A DNA stretch of 33,961 nucleotides from Mycobacterium sp. (lineage in GTDB: Bacteria > Actinomycetota > Actinomycetes > Mycobacteriales > Mycobacteriaceae), in contig JALHRH010000018.1 in assembly GCA_022841565.1 (NCBI GenBank), forward strand, positions 1 to 33,961, given 5' to 3'. Of the stretch, positions 1 to 7,215 are shown one piece after another (position 1 is the stretch's first letter; each line of letters starts with the position of its first letter). The notes beneath the pieces are model-generated. The model searched no databases. It saw only the letters and a list, made by a program, of their open reading frames with translations, and was not told the origin of the DNA. Made by a program: the position numbers and the translations under genes.

Positions 1-319
1 CACCCGCGGTGGCGTACCACCCGTAGGCGCGGTTGAGGTCGACACCGGTGGTGAAGACCCCGCCCTCGCCGCGCACCAGCACCACCTTGATCGCGTCGTC
101 CTCGGCAATGTCGTCGAGATGGCGGCCCATCAGCTCGCAGTCCTCGGGGGCCATCGCGTTCTTCTTGGCCGGGTTGCAGATGGTGATCCGCGCGATGTGG
201 GTCCGGTGGTCTTTGGTCAGGATCACCCGGTCGCGCGGGGCGGTGGTGTTGTCCGCGGCGATCATGTGGCGGCGCTTCTCCTCATCGTTGCGCTGTGCAT
301 CGGTGCCGGTGCTGGTCAT
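1..319 (-). CDS. Enoyl-CoA hydratase/isomerase (crotonase) family protein, 3' part outside window
   Basis: The first 106 residues are visible; the gene runs off the left edge. After a charged N-terminal stretch of about 30 residues, the crotonase core begins (RVILTKDHRTHIARITICN). Two typical oxyanion-hole segments follow: NPAKKNAM around residues 49-56 and GGVFTTGVDL around 86-95. The family hydrates or isomerises enoyl-CoA thioesters in the cytosol. The ATG is preceded by AGGAG at good spacing and lies 6 bp after the stop of the upstream acyl-CoA dehydrogenase, so the two are probably co-transcribed and translationally linked. The exact reaction cannot be told, because the acid/base residues lie beyond the window. 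Confidence 0.85.
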   Translation of the reverse strand, partial: MTSTGTDAQRNDEEKRRHMIAADNTTAPRDRVILTKDHRTHIARITICNPAKKNAMAPEDCELMGRHLDDIAEDDAIKVVLVRGEGGVFTTGVDLNRAYGWYATAG

Positions 320-325
320 GTCAGC

Positions 326-1492
326 TCACTCCTCGGGCTCGGTGAAGAAGGTCTTGGCGATGACGTCGCGGGAGAGCACCCGCAGCATCACCTCGTCCGC
401 GCCGCCGCCGATCGACAGCAACCGGGAGTCACGGAAGAAGCGTGAGGTCCATGTCTCGGCCATGTACCCCATGCCTCCGTGATATTGCAGGCACGTGTCC
501 GCCACCCGGCGAATCAGCTTGCCGGCCAATAGCTTGGCGCTGCTGGTGCGCCGGGTGACATCGGCGCCCGCGACGATCAGCTCGGCGCAGGAGTAGGCGT
601 ATTGCCTGAGCGAGTCCACCTCGCAAGCCAATTCGGCGAGGTTGTACTGCAGGTATTGGTTGTCGATGAGCTTGCCGCCGAACGCTGGACGCTCAGCTAG
701 GTAGTCCACGGTGTGTTCGATGGCCGTCTGCATCTGCCCGACGGCCTGGTAGACGGCGCTGATGCGTTCGGTCTGGAACTGCTGCATCTGCTGCTGGAAG
801 CCGCGACCGATCTCTCCGATGGTGTTGCGCACCGGGACCCGCACCCGGTCGAAGGTCAACTCGGCGGTGTCGGAGCACCAGTTGCCAAGCTTCTTCAGTG
901 ACCGGCTGACGGTTAGCCCGGGGCTGTCGGTGGGCACCACCACTTGACTCATTCCGCGGTAGCCGCCCTCGTCGGAAGTCCTTACCAGCAGGCACAGCCA
1001 GTCGCCCTGGACACCGTTGGTGATGTACGTTTTGGCGCCGCTGATCAGCCAGTCGGCTCCGTCGCGCGCAGCGCGGGTGCGGATGCCCGCCACGTCGGAT
1101 CCCGCGTCCGGTTCGGTCACCGCGATCGAACAGATTTGCTCGCCGGCGATGGCCGGGGCGAGAAATTCACGCTTGAGCTGGTCGCTGCCATGGGCATGCA
1201 GTGCGGGAGTGGCCATGTTGGCTTGCACGTTGTAGGCCATCGGCACCCCGTTGCAGGGCAGCCGGCCGAACTCCTCGCACGCGATCACGGTGAACCAGTG
1301 GTCGGCGCCTTCGCCGCCGTAGGCGGGATCGTATTCCAGTCCGAGTAATCCCAGCTTGGCGAATTCTTTGAAGAGCTGGTGGGCGGGGAAGCTGCCCTGC
1401 TCCTCCCAGGTGTCGATGTGCGGTTCGACAACCTTGGCCAGCATCTCCCGGACGCTGCAGCGGAACATCGTGTGCTCTTCGGTGAACTGCAT
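326..1492 (-). CDS. Acyl-CoA dehydrogenase (FadE family), isovaleryl/long-chain-type active site
   Basis: This 388-residue protein has the full acyl-CoA dehydrogenase length and fold. Visible motifs are the substrate/flavin segment AVTEPDAGSD (residues 124-133), the middle beta domain ending in KKLGNWCSDTAELTFD, and the C-terminal QYHGGMGYM (336-344). The position that carries the catalytic Glu in medium-chain enzymes is replaced by Gly in IGGGADEV. A Glu in QTERIS (E242) sits where isovaleryl- and long-chain acyl-CoA dehydrogenases keep their base, so the enzyme is probably active on branched or bulky acyl-CoA (inference). It would pass electrons to electron-transfer flavoprotein. It lies 48 bp downstream of the amidohydrolase-fold gene and directly upstream of the crotonase in a minus-strand operon. 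Confidence 0.93.
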   Translation of the reverse strand: MQFTEEHTMFRCSVREMLAKVVEPHIDTWEEQGSFPAHQLFKEFAKLGLLGLEYDPAYGGEGADHWFTVIACEEFGRLPCNGVPMAYNVQANMATPALHAHGSDQLKREFLAPAIAGEQICSIAVTEPDAGSDVAGIRTRAARDGADWLISGAKTYITNGVQGDWLCLLVRTSDEGGYRGMSQVVVPTDSPGLTVSRSLKKLGNWCSDTAELTFDRVRVPVRNTIGEIGRGFQQQMQQFQTERISAVYQAVGQMQTAIEHTVDYLAERPAFGGKLIDNQYLQYNLAELACEVDSLRQYAYSCAELIVAGADVTRRTSSAKLLAGKLIRRVADTCLQYHGGMGYMAETWTSRFFRDSRLLSIGGGADEVMLRVLSRDVIAKTFFTEPEE

Positions 1493-1540
1493 GTCACACC
1501 TGGGCGGCGGCGAGTTCGGGAATCAGCGATGCCGGCACGC

Positions 1541-2386
1541 TCAGCCCTTGAGCCCGAACGCTGAGACGGCGTTGTCGTGCAGGAACAGTCGCTGCTCCTG
1601 CGGCTTTAGCTCCAGTGCGGCGAGCCCCGTCATTGCCGCCTCGAAGGTGAGGATCGGCCAGTCGCTGGCCCAGATGCACTTGTGGCGACCGTAGGTTTTC
1701 AGAAAATGCATGAACGGTTCGGGGTAGTACTTCGGCATGTGGGCGCTGGTGTCGATCCAGACATTGGGATGTTTGGCCGCCACGGCGATCATCTCCTCGG
1801 TCCAGGGCCAGCCGATGTGTCCGGCGACGATGCGTAGCTGGGGAAAGTCGACGGCCACGCGGTCGATGTGTCCGGGTCGGCCGGTTTCGGAAGTGTAGGT
1901 GGACGGGCCGGTCCCGCCGACCTGTATCTGCACCGTGATGTCCAGGTCGACGCAGGCCGCGTACAGCGGGTACCACTGCGCTTCGGTGGGCGCCTTGTCG
2001 AGGATGAACGGTTCCAGCTTGAGGCCCTTGAAGCCGTGATCGTTGACGAGTTCGCGCAGGGCGCCCACGGCCGCCATCACCCCGTCGGGGGTCCAGGGGT
2101 TGACGCTCGCGACCGGAATCAGGCGCTCCGGATAGCGCTGAACGGCATCAAGGACGGCGTCGTTAGGGATCAGCGGACCCGCCGAGCACAAAGCTTGGCC
2201 AATGCCCGCCGCGTCCATCTCCTCGATCATCGTCTCGAGGGGAATGCCGGCGCGCAGCCGCGGGCCGTGGTCCATCCGGTCAGCGAGGGTGAAGTTGCGT
2301 GCCGGCATCTTGGCTACCGCGTCAACCGGCCAGGGCTGGACCCAGGCATCGATGATCGTCATCTGCTGTGTTGGTTCCGCCGTCAT
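1541..2386 (-). CDS. Amidohydrolase-fold (Amidohydro_2 type) protein with degenerate metal site
   Basis: A 281-residue TIM-barrel protein of the amidohydrolase 2 superfamily (ACMSD / 2-pyrone-dicarboxylate hydrolase relatives). Recognisable segments are GFKGLKLEPF (118-127), IVAGHIGWPW (186-195) and the C-terminal IWASDWP (238-244), whose Asp242 matches the barrel's usual catalytic Asp. The usual N-terminal His-x-His is absent (DAWVQPW at 13-19), and the mid-barrel His position appears to be Gln (VQIQVGG). Only H190 and D242 of the expected ligands are clear. A hydrolase, decarboxylase or lactonase role on a ring-cleavage-type acid is possible but unproven. The ATG is 6 bp from the preceding acyl-CoA dehydrogenase stop, so it belongs to the same operon. 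Confidence 0.82.
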   Translation of the reverse strand: MTAEPTQQMTIIDAWVQPWPVDAVAKMPARNFTLADRMDHGPRLRAGIPLETMIEEMDAAGIGQALCSAGPLIPNDAVLDAVQRYPERLIPVASVNPWTPDGVMAAVGALRELVNDHGFKGLKLEPFILDKAPTEAQWYPLYAACVDLDITVQIQVGGTGPSTYTSETGRPGHIDRVAVDFPQLRIVAGHIGWPWTEEMIAVAAKHPNVWIDTSAHMPKYYPEPFMHFLKTYGRHKCIWASDWPILTFEAAMTGLAALELKPQEQRLFLHDNAVSAFGLKG

Positions 2387-2392
2387 CGCGAC

Positions 2393-3529
2393 TCAGCCCC
2401 TCGGTAGGCCGAGAACCCGCTCGGCGATCATGGTCTTGATGATTTCATCGGTGCCGCCGGCGATGTGGAACGCCGGCGCCGAGAGCAGGACCAGGCGCCA
2501 ATCGTCCACCGTGTCGTCCCGCACCGAGAGCCGCGGTCCCAGGCGTTCAGCCACCGCGTCGGCCAACTCGCTGACCACCATGCCGGTGGCCAGTTTGGCC
2601 AACGCGGCCTCCGGCCCGGGTGGCGTGCCCGAGACGAGGCGTCGATGTATCCCGGCCTCGAACGCGGCCAGCGCCCGTTGATCGATGACGGCATCGAGGA
2701 ACTTCTCGCGGGTCGACTGGTCGGGCCAACCGAGCTCGCTGGCCTGACGTGCCAAGCGGCCCAGCGAGCGTCCGAAGCTGGAGAAGCGCTCGAAACCCAG
2801 CGTCGTCATGGCGACCGCCCAGCCGCCGCCAACCTCGCCCAGCACCGCGTCTGCGGGCAGCTCGACGTCGTCGAGGAACACCTCGGCGAACGACGCTCCG
2901 CCGGTCATCTGGCGCAGCGGGCGTATCTCGACGCCGGGACTGCTCATGTCGAGGATGAAGGCGGTCAGCCCGCGGTGCCGGGCCTGTTCGGGATCGGTCC
3001 TGGCGAGCAGGTATCCGTACTTGGCGTGGCGCGCCTCCGAAGTCCACACCTTCTGGCCGTTGACTCGCCATCCGGTGTCGGTCCGGCGCGCCCGCGTGGA
3101 CACGGCGGCCAGGTCGCTGCCGGCGCCCGGCTCACTGAACAGCTGGCACCACACCTCCTCGCCGCGCAATATGGCCGGACAGTGGCTCCGTTGCGCCGCG
3201 GTGCCGACGGCGAGCAGCGTCGGTCCGACCATCTCGAGCGTCACGCCGAACAGGCCTCGAGGCACGTCGTACTCGGACTCCAGGTCTGCCCACGCCAACG
3301 CGTATGCGGACGGCAGGCCGCGACCACCGTATTCAATCGGCCAGGTCAGACCGGCGAATCCGGCGTCGTAGAGCAGCCGTTGCCACGCTAGGCAGGCGGC
3401 GCGCCAGGCCTGCGGATCGGGCAGTTCACGGAACTGGGCGAACATCGCATCGGGGAAGCCGTCAGGTCGGTGCTCGGCGTGCCCGTCGAGGAACTCCCTG
3501 GCTTCCTTCACAAACGTGTCGATGGCCAT
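2393..3529 (-). CDS. Acyl-CoA dehydrogenase (FadE family), first gene of minus-strand operon
   Basis: About 378 residues. FAD-dependent acyl-CoA desaturation is shown by FSEPGAGSDLA (132-142), GQKVWTSEARHA (159-170), LRQMTGGASFAEVFLDDV (206-223) and the C-terminal IAGGTDEIIKTMIAERVLGLP. It resembles the mycobacterial FadE proteins that act as obligate heteromers on steroid-like or branched CoA esters. A Glu in GFERF (E248, numbered from the GTG) is a candidate base. ATG at 3529 is preferred; a GTG immediately upstream (3532) is in frame. The start region and ribosome-binding site lie inside a 17-bp tandem repeat. The gene is divergent from the GntR regulator, with a shared operator region between them. 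Confidence 0.9.
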   Translation of the reverse strand: MAIDTFVKEAREFLDGHAEHRPDGFPDAMFAQFRELPDPQAWRAACLAWQRLLYDAGFAGLTWPIEYGGRGLPSAYALAWADLESEYDVPRGLFGVTLEMVGPTLLAVGTAAQRSHCPAILRGEEVWCQLFSEPGAGSDLAAVSTRARRTDTGWRVNGQKVWTSEARHAKYGYLLARTDPEQARHRGLTAFILDMSSPGVEIRPLRQMTGGASFAEVFLDDVELPADAVLGEVGGGWAVAMTTLGFERFSSFGRSLGRLARQASELGWPDQSTREKFLDAVIDQRALAAFEAGIHRRLVSGTPPGPEAALAKLATGMVVSELADAVAERLGPRLSVRDDTVDDWRLVLLSAPAFHIAGGTDEIIKTMIAERVLGLPRG

Positions 3530-3583
3530 CACCGGGACTGCTCCATCACCGGGACTGCTCCATCACGGGACTGCTCCATCACG
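3527..3583. repeat. Tandem repeat, about 17 bp, 3.4 copies, over the start of an acyl-CoA dehydrogenase
   Basis: Two exact copies of CATCACCGGGACTGCTC (3527-3543 and 3544-3560) are followed by a 16-bp copy lacking one C (3561-3576) and a partial copy (CATCACG). Read on the minus strand, each unit contains GGAG-like and ATG/GTG elements. The array therefore contains the start codon and the likely ribosome-binding site of the downstream acyl-CoA dehydrogenase gene. Confidence 0.9.
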
Positions 3584-3633
3584 CTCTCTACTGTCGTGCA
3601 TCGGCGACGATACCGGTTTGGCACCATAAATAC

Positions 3634-3644
3634 TAACCTGGTTA
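3634..3644. promoter_or_regulatory. Operator A of the TAACCWGGTTA regulon
   Basis: TAACCTGGTTA is a near-perfect palindrome followed by TAGATTAG. It lies between the divergent acyl-CoA dehydrogenase operon (about 105 bp from its start) and the GntR gene (about 96 bp from its start), so it could control both. The same 11-mer recurs before other units in the window. Confidence 0.75.
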
Positions 3645-3703
3645 TAGATTAGATGGGTGGCGTCGCCGGGGGAGATTGCCGTGACGGTGGGTCACCAAAG
3701 ACC

Positions 3704-3715
3704 TAACCAGGATTA
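3704..3715. promoter_or_regulatory. Operator B (degenerate copy) before the GntR gene
   Basis: TAACCAGGATTA carries one extra base relative to the consensus and is followed by CCAATTAG. It ends 24 bp before the GTG start of the GntR regulator, the placement expected for autoregulation. It is less symmetrical than the other copies. Confidence 0.55.
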
Positions 3716-3739
3716 CCAATTAGATGAGACAATCGCCTG

Positions 3740-4495
3740 GTGTATTCCGATAGCGACGCCATTGCGCACCCCACCGCGGGTCAGTTGGTCGCCGACTCCA
3801 TACGCCGCAAGATCATTCTGGGTGAATTCCACGACGGCGACTTCCTCCCCAATGAAGCGCAACTACTCGAACAGTACCGAGTGTCACGGCCGGTGTTGCG
3901 CGAGGCGATCCGGATCTTGCAGTCGGAGTCGCTGCTGACCATCCGTCGTGGGAGTAAGGGCGGTGCGCGAATCAACGCGCCGCGGCCGGACCCGGTGGCC
4001 CGACAGGCCGGCGGTTTGCTGCAGTACAACCGCACCACGGTGTTCGACGTCTTCCGAGCCCGGGCCATCATCGAACCGCCCGCCGTGCGGCTGCTTGCCG
4101 AAAATCGAACCGCGGCCACCATGAAACAGTTGCGTGAGGCACTTGACCGCGAATCGAATACGATCAACGATCCCCGGCGCTGGGGCAGGGCGCACGCCGA
4201 ATTCCACACGCTTGTCGTCGAGTTGTCCGGCAGCAACACGCTGGCGCTGTTCGCGCACATCATGGCCGACATCACCACCGCCCACACCCAGGCCGTCTGG
4301 CAGCATGCCCTCGACGACGCGCAGAAGCGCGCCGACGCCGAGTTGGCGCATCGGGTGCACCGCAAGCTCGTTCGCTTGGTAGAGGACGGCAAGGCGGCTG
4401 ACGCCGAGTTGCTGTGGCGCCGGCATCTCGAGGAGACCACGGACAAGATGCTGAAAAACCAGGGCGAGCGCGAATTGCTCGACCTGATCGACTGA
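3740..4495 (+). CDS. GntR family transcriptional regulator (FadR/FCD-type), likely local regulator
   Basis: A 251-residue protein with an N-terminal winged helix (about residues 12-78). It shows the GntR signature LPNEAQLLEQYRVSRPVLRE (36-55) and the wing LLTIRRGSKGGARI. The C-terminal all-helical FCD-like ligand domain has FRARAIIEPPAVRLLA, a probable metal-site His in AEFHTLV (H156) and late histidines (H203, H229). An in-frame stop at 3725-3727 leaves GTG 3740 as the first usable start. Ligands of this class are usually acids or acyl-CoAs. The operators around its promoter and before the following operons suggest that it represses the surrounding catabolic genes and itself (inference). A second GntR at 24544-25341 is clearly similar throughout. 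Confidence 0.9.
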   Translation: MYSDSDAIAHPTAGQLVADSIRRKIILGEFHDGDFLPNEAQLLEQYRVSRPVLREAIRILQSESLLTIRRGSKGGARINAPRPDPVARQAGGLLQYNRTTVFDVFRARAIIEPPAVRLLAENRTAATMKQLREALDRESNTINDPRRWGRAHAEFHTLVVELSGSNTLALFAHIMADITTAHTQAVWQHALDDAQKRADAELAHRVHRKLVRLVEDGKAADAELLWRRHLEETTDKMLKNQGERELLDLID

Positions 4496-4527
4496 CCGGT
4501 CGGAAGGTGCCCACCCGGGAGAGAGGT

Positions 4528-5577
4528 ATGACGAGTCAACTACTCGACGATCTGCGCAGCACGACGCGACGGGCGTTGGCGGCGGGCAGCGGTGACGTTG
4601 TCGACGACGTTGGCTTGGCCGGGCTGCTCGTAGACCCTCGCGACGGTGGGCTGGGTCTGGGCGATCGGGAAGCGGTTCTGGTGAGCGAGGAGCTCGGCCG
4701 CGCGTTGTCGGCGTCGGCATTCCTGCCCACTGCGGTGCTCGCGGTCACGTTGTTGCAGCACTCGCAAACCCCCGCCGCCGTGGACCTTCTTGCCGACATT
4801 GCGCGGGATGCGGCCCCCTGCGCCGTCGCGGTTGCCGATCCGGACGGACGCTGGGCGATCGACAGCTGTGGCGTCACCGCGACACCCGTCGACGCGGGGG
4901 AGTGGCTGCTCAACGGCACGGCGTGGGGCCTGTGGACCCCGGCCGGCCGGCCGCCGCGCACCGTGCTCGTCACAGGCCGTGCGGCGGAGGGCACCGCGTT
5001 GTTCGCCGTCGACGTCGAAGAGGTCGCCGTGACGCCGGCCGATCAGCTCGATGCGGATCGGGGGCTTGGCGAGTTCACTCTTGACGACGCTACGGCGCGG
5101 CTGCTGGCGTCCCCGGCGAACGCCGCTTCGGCCGTTTCGGCGGCATATCGGCGGGGACTGCTGATCGTGGCCGCCGAGCAACTCGGTGTGGCGCGGGCGA
5201 GTCTGCAGAGCGCGGTGGACTACGCGAAGACCCGCACCCAATTCGGCGCTCCGATTGGGTCATTCCAGGCCGTCAAGCATCGCTGCGCCGAGATGCTGCT
5301 CGAGGCGGAACTGGCCGATGCGGTGTTGGCGGACGCGGTCCGGCGGGGATCGTCAGTCGATGCCGAGTTGGCGTTTATCGTGGCCACCCGCGCCGCTCTC
5401 ACCGCGGCAGAGTCGTGCATCCAGGTGCACGGCGGCATCGGGTTCACCTGGGAGCATCCAGCGCACCGCTACCTGCGCCGTGCCCGGGTCAATGCTCATC
5501 TCCTCGGGCCCAGCAGCGCGCACCGGGAAGCGATCGCCCGATCCGCTGGGCTCGCCGCGGCTCAAGGGGACCGGTAA
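4528..5577 (+). CDS. Acyl-CoA dehydrogenase-like subunit lacking an evident catalytic Glu
   Basis: A 349-residue protein. The C-terminal half is unmistakable acyl-CoA dehydrogenase: YAKTRTQFGAPIGSFQAVKH, then IQVHGGIGFTWEHPAHRYLR. The N-terminal half is divergent and shorter than usual. The region that normally ends in EGT/GGT-E reads HLLGPSSAHREA, with no obvious base, as in the partner subunits of mycobacterial alpha2beta2 FadE complexes. It may therefore pair with one of the two minus-strand dehydrogenases (inference). ATG 4528 is chosen for its purine-rich GGGAGAGAGGT leader; an upstream open stretch overlaps the GntR gene and lacks family similarity. It is 32 bp downstream of the GntR stop and likely co-transcribed. 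Confidence 0.87.
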   Translation: MTSQLLDDLRSTTRRALAAGSGDVVDDVGLAGLLVDPRDGGLGLGDREAVLVSEELGRALSASAFLPTAVLAVTLLQHSQTPAAVDLLADIARDAAPCAVAVADPDGRWAIDSCGVTATPVDAGEWLLNGTAWGLWTPAGRPPRTVLVTGRAAEGTALFAVDVEEVAVTPADQLDADRGLGEFTLDDATARLLASPANAASAVSAAYRRGLLIVAAEQLGVARASLQSAVDYAKTRTQFGAPIGSFQAVKHRCAEMLLEAELADAVLADAVRRGSSVDAELAFIVATRAALTAAESCIQVHGGIGFTWEHPAHRYLRRARVNAHLLGPSSAHREAIARSAGLAAAQGDR

Positions 5578-5787
5578 CCGACGACGTGAGGATCCTGCGC
5601 CTTATCCAGGGCGCGGCGGACCGTTTCGTCCAGATCCTCCCTGTTCCACATCGGATACCCGGGATGTCCGCACAGATTCAAGAAGGATCACGTCGGCACC
5701 CTCTTCGGCCATGGGCACGGCATGGCTTCGGCCTTGTCCCCGACCGGCACCCGTGATCACCGCAACCTTGCCTTCGACGCGCCCCGT
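5562..5787 (-). pseudogene. Relic of a mycofactocin-type short-chain dehydrogenase (SDR)
   Basis: On the minus strand the segment reads GRVEGKVAVITGAGRGQG, then RSHAVPMAEEGADVILL. This is the characteristic N-terminus of mycofactocin-associated SDRs, with the TGxxxGxG NAD-binding loop. The expected ATG is ACG (5787-5785), although a GGAAAGGA ribosome-binding site remains. A one-base insertion near 5690 shifts the frame. Skipping it restores LCGHPGYPMWN, then REDLDETVRRALDK, the expected continuation. The frame then stops at 5562, inside the 3' end of the convergent acyl-CoA dehydrogenase. About 75 of the usual roughly 270 codons survive, so it is non-functional. Confidence 0.8.
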
Positions 5788-5841
5788 GGCGGACCGTTCC
5801 TTTCCTCCGGGCGGCCCCCGCCACCCGCCCTGAGAATTATA

Positions 5842-5852
5842 TGACGTGGTTA
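5842..5852. promoter_or_regulatory. Operator C before the CoA-transferase gene
   Basis: TGACGTGGTTA matches 9 of 11 positions of TAACCTGGTTA and is followed by GTCTATTATGG, where TATTAT is a good -10 hexamer. It ends about 40 bp before the CoA-transferase ATG. Confidence 0.6.
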
Positions 5853-5892
5853 GTCTATTATGGCGATGCTGCCACATGGAGGAGAACACCGC

Positions 5893-7113
5893 ATGCCTGG
5901 GGTACTGGACGGCATCCGCGTCATCGAGCTGGCGACGTGGGGCTTCATCCCCTCGGCCGGGGTGGCGCTGGCGGACTGGGGGGCACAGGTGATCAAGGTC
6001 GAGCACCCGTCCCACGGTGACCCGATGCGTGGTCTCGTCAGCGGCGCACTCACGAAAGCAGGTCAGCGACCGGTCAGCTTCATGTTCCAGACCTTCAGCC
6101 GCAACAAGGCCAGTGTGGGCATCGACCTCACGGTGGTCAGCGGCCGCGAGGCGCTACTGAAGCTCGTCGCCTCCGCCGACGTGTTCTTGACCAACTACCT
6201 GACTCCGGTGCGCCGCAAGCTAGGCGTCGACGTCGACGACCTGCTGGTGGTCAACCCACGTTTGGTATACGCCCGGGGGAGCGGCCTGGGGCCGCGGGGC
6301 GAGGAAGCCGACGCCGGTGGCTTTGACCTGGCGTCGTACTGGTCGCGGGGCGGTGTGGCGTACGTCAGCACACCGCAGGATGCCGACTTTCCGCCGCCGA
6401 TGCCCGGCGCGGCCTTTGGTGACCTGCAGGCGGGCATGTACGCCGCCGGCGGTGTCGCCGCGGCCCTGTGCGCCCGGGAACGAACGGGAGCCGCTCAGGT
6501 GGTCGACGTCAGCCTCTTGGGGGCGGCCGCGTGGGGCATGGCCCCGCACATTGCGGCGTCCACGTTGCACGGCATCGACGCGATGCCGCGCGCAGATCAC
6601 CACACCGCGCGCAATCCGATCAGCAACACCTACCGCACCAAAGACGACCGCTTCATCGCACTTGTCATGCTGGAATCCGACCGGTTCTGGCGACCGCTCG
6701 TCGAGCTGGTGGGCCGTCCGGAACTGGCCAGTGATCCCCGCTTCTGCGACGCCGACGCCCGCGCCCGTCACTGCGCCGAGTGCATCGCCGAGCTGGACAA
6801 GATCTTCGCTGCCCGCACCGCCCAGCAATGGCGGGAGTTGCTGAGCAAGCAGCGCGGGGTTTGGGCGGTTGTGCAGTCTCCCAAGGAAACTGCCGTCGAC
6901 CCCCAGGTCACGGGGAATGGCTACGTCGCACCACTCGATCTGGGCGGTGACGGCTCTTTTGCGGTCTCCATGCCGCCGGTGCAATTCAACGGTGAGCGGC
7001 CGAGTCCACGCCCCGCCCCGGAGTTGGGTGCCGACACCGACGAAGTGCTGCTGGATCTTGGTTACGCGTGGGACGAGTTGGTGCAGATGAAAGTGGACGG
7101 GGCAATCACGTGA
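5893..7113 (+). CDS. Family III CoA-transferase (CaiB/BaiF type)
   Basis: A 406-residue cytosolic enzyme that moves CoA between acids without a free intermediate. Family marks are LDGIRVIELATWGFIPSAG at the N-terminus, GAQVIKVEHPSHGDPMRG and SRNKASVGIDL. The segment AAFGDLQAGMYAAGGVAAAL contains Asp177, at the position of the aspartyl-CoA anhydride residue of formyl-CoA transferase. The start is the ATG after GGAGGAG at 5878-5884; an ATG farther upstream lacks a ribosome-binding site. Operator C covers its promoter. It probably activates the pathway acid or recycles CoA from an end product (inference). Alpha-methylacyl-CoA racemases share the fold, so racemase activity is an alternative. Confidence 0.92.
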   Translation: MPGVLDGIRVIELATWGFIPSAGVALADWGAQVIKVEHPSHGDPMRGLVSGALTKAGQRPVSFMFQTFSRNKASVGIDLTVVSGREALLKLVASADVFLTNYLTPVRRKLGVDVDDLLVVNPRLVYARGSGLGPRGEEADAGGFDLASYWSRGGVAYVSTPQDADFPPPMPGAAFGDLQAGMYAAGGVAAALCARERTGAAQVVDVSLLGAAAWGMAPHIAASTLHGIDAMPRADHHTARNPISNTYRTKDDRFIALVMLESDRFWRPLVELVGRPELASDPRFCDADARARHCAECIAELDKIFAARTAQQWRELLSKQRGVWAVVQSPKETAVDPQVTGNGYVAPLDLGGDGSFAVSMPPVQFNGERPSPRPAPELGADTDEVLLDLGYAWDELVQMKVDGAIT

Positions 7114-7157
7114 CGGGCGCCAGGCGAGCGGTGTTTACCGACCAAGCGATCTTGGTA

Positions 7158-7168
7158 TAACCTGGTTA
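7158..7168. promoter_or_regulatory. Operator D before the acyl-CoA ligase gene
   Basis: TAACCTGGTTA is identical to operator A and is followed by ACTATTAG, in which TATTAG can serve as a -10 element. It ends 47 bp before the ligase ATG. Confidence 0.75.
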
Positions 7169-7215
7169 ACTATTAGGCTGCCGGGCCCGTGGGGCAACCC
7201 CAGTGAAGGTGACGG

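Noticed and set aside
2465-3391. 308-codon plus-strand frame opposite an acyl-CoA dehydrogenase
   Set aside because: The opposite strand carries all dehydrogenase motifs; this frame has no recognisable family and no ribosome-binding site.
3634-3644. Operator as a KstR (cholesterol regulon) binding site
   Set aside because: The centre TAACCWGGTTA resembles the KstR core only loosely, and no KstR-like TetR lies near. The local GntR is the simpler candidate, although KstR binding cannot be excluded by eye.
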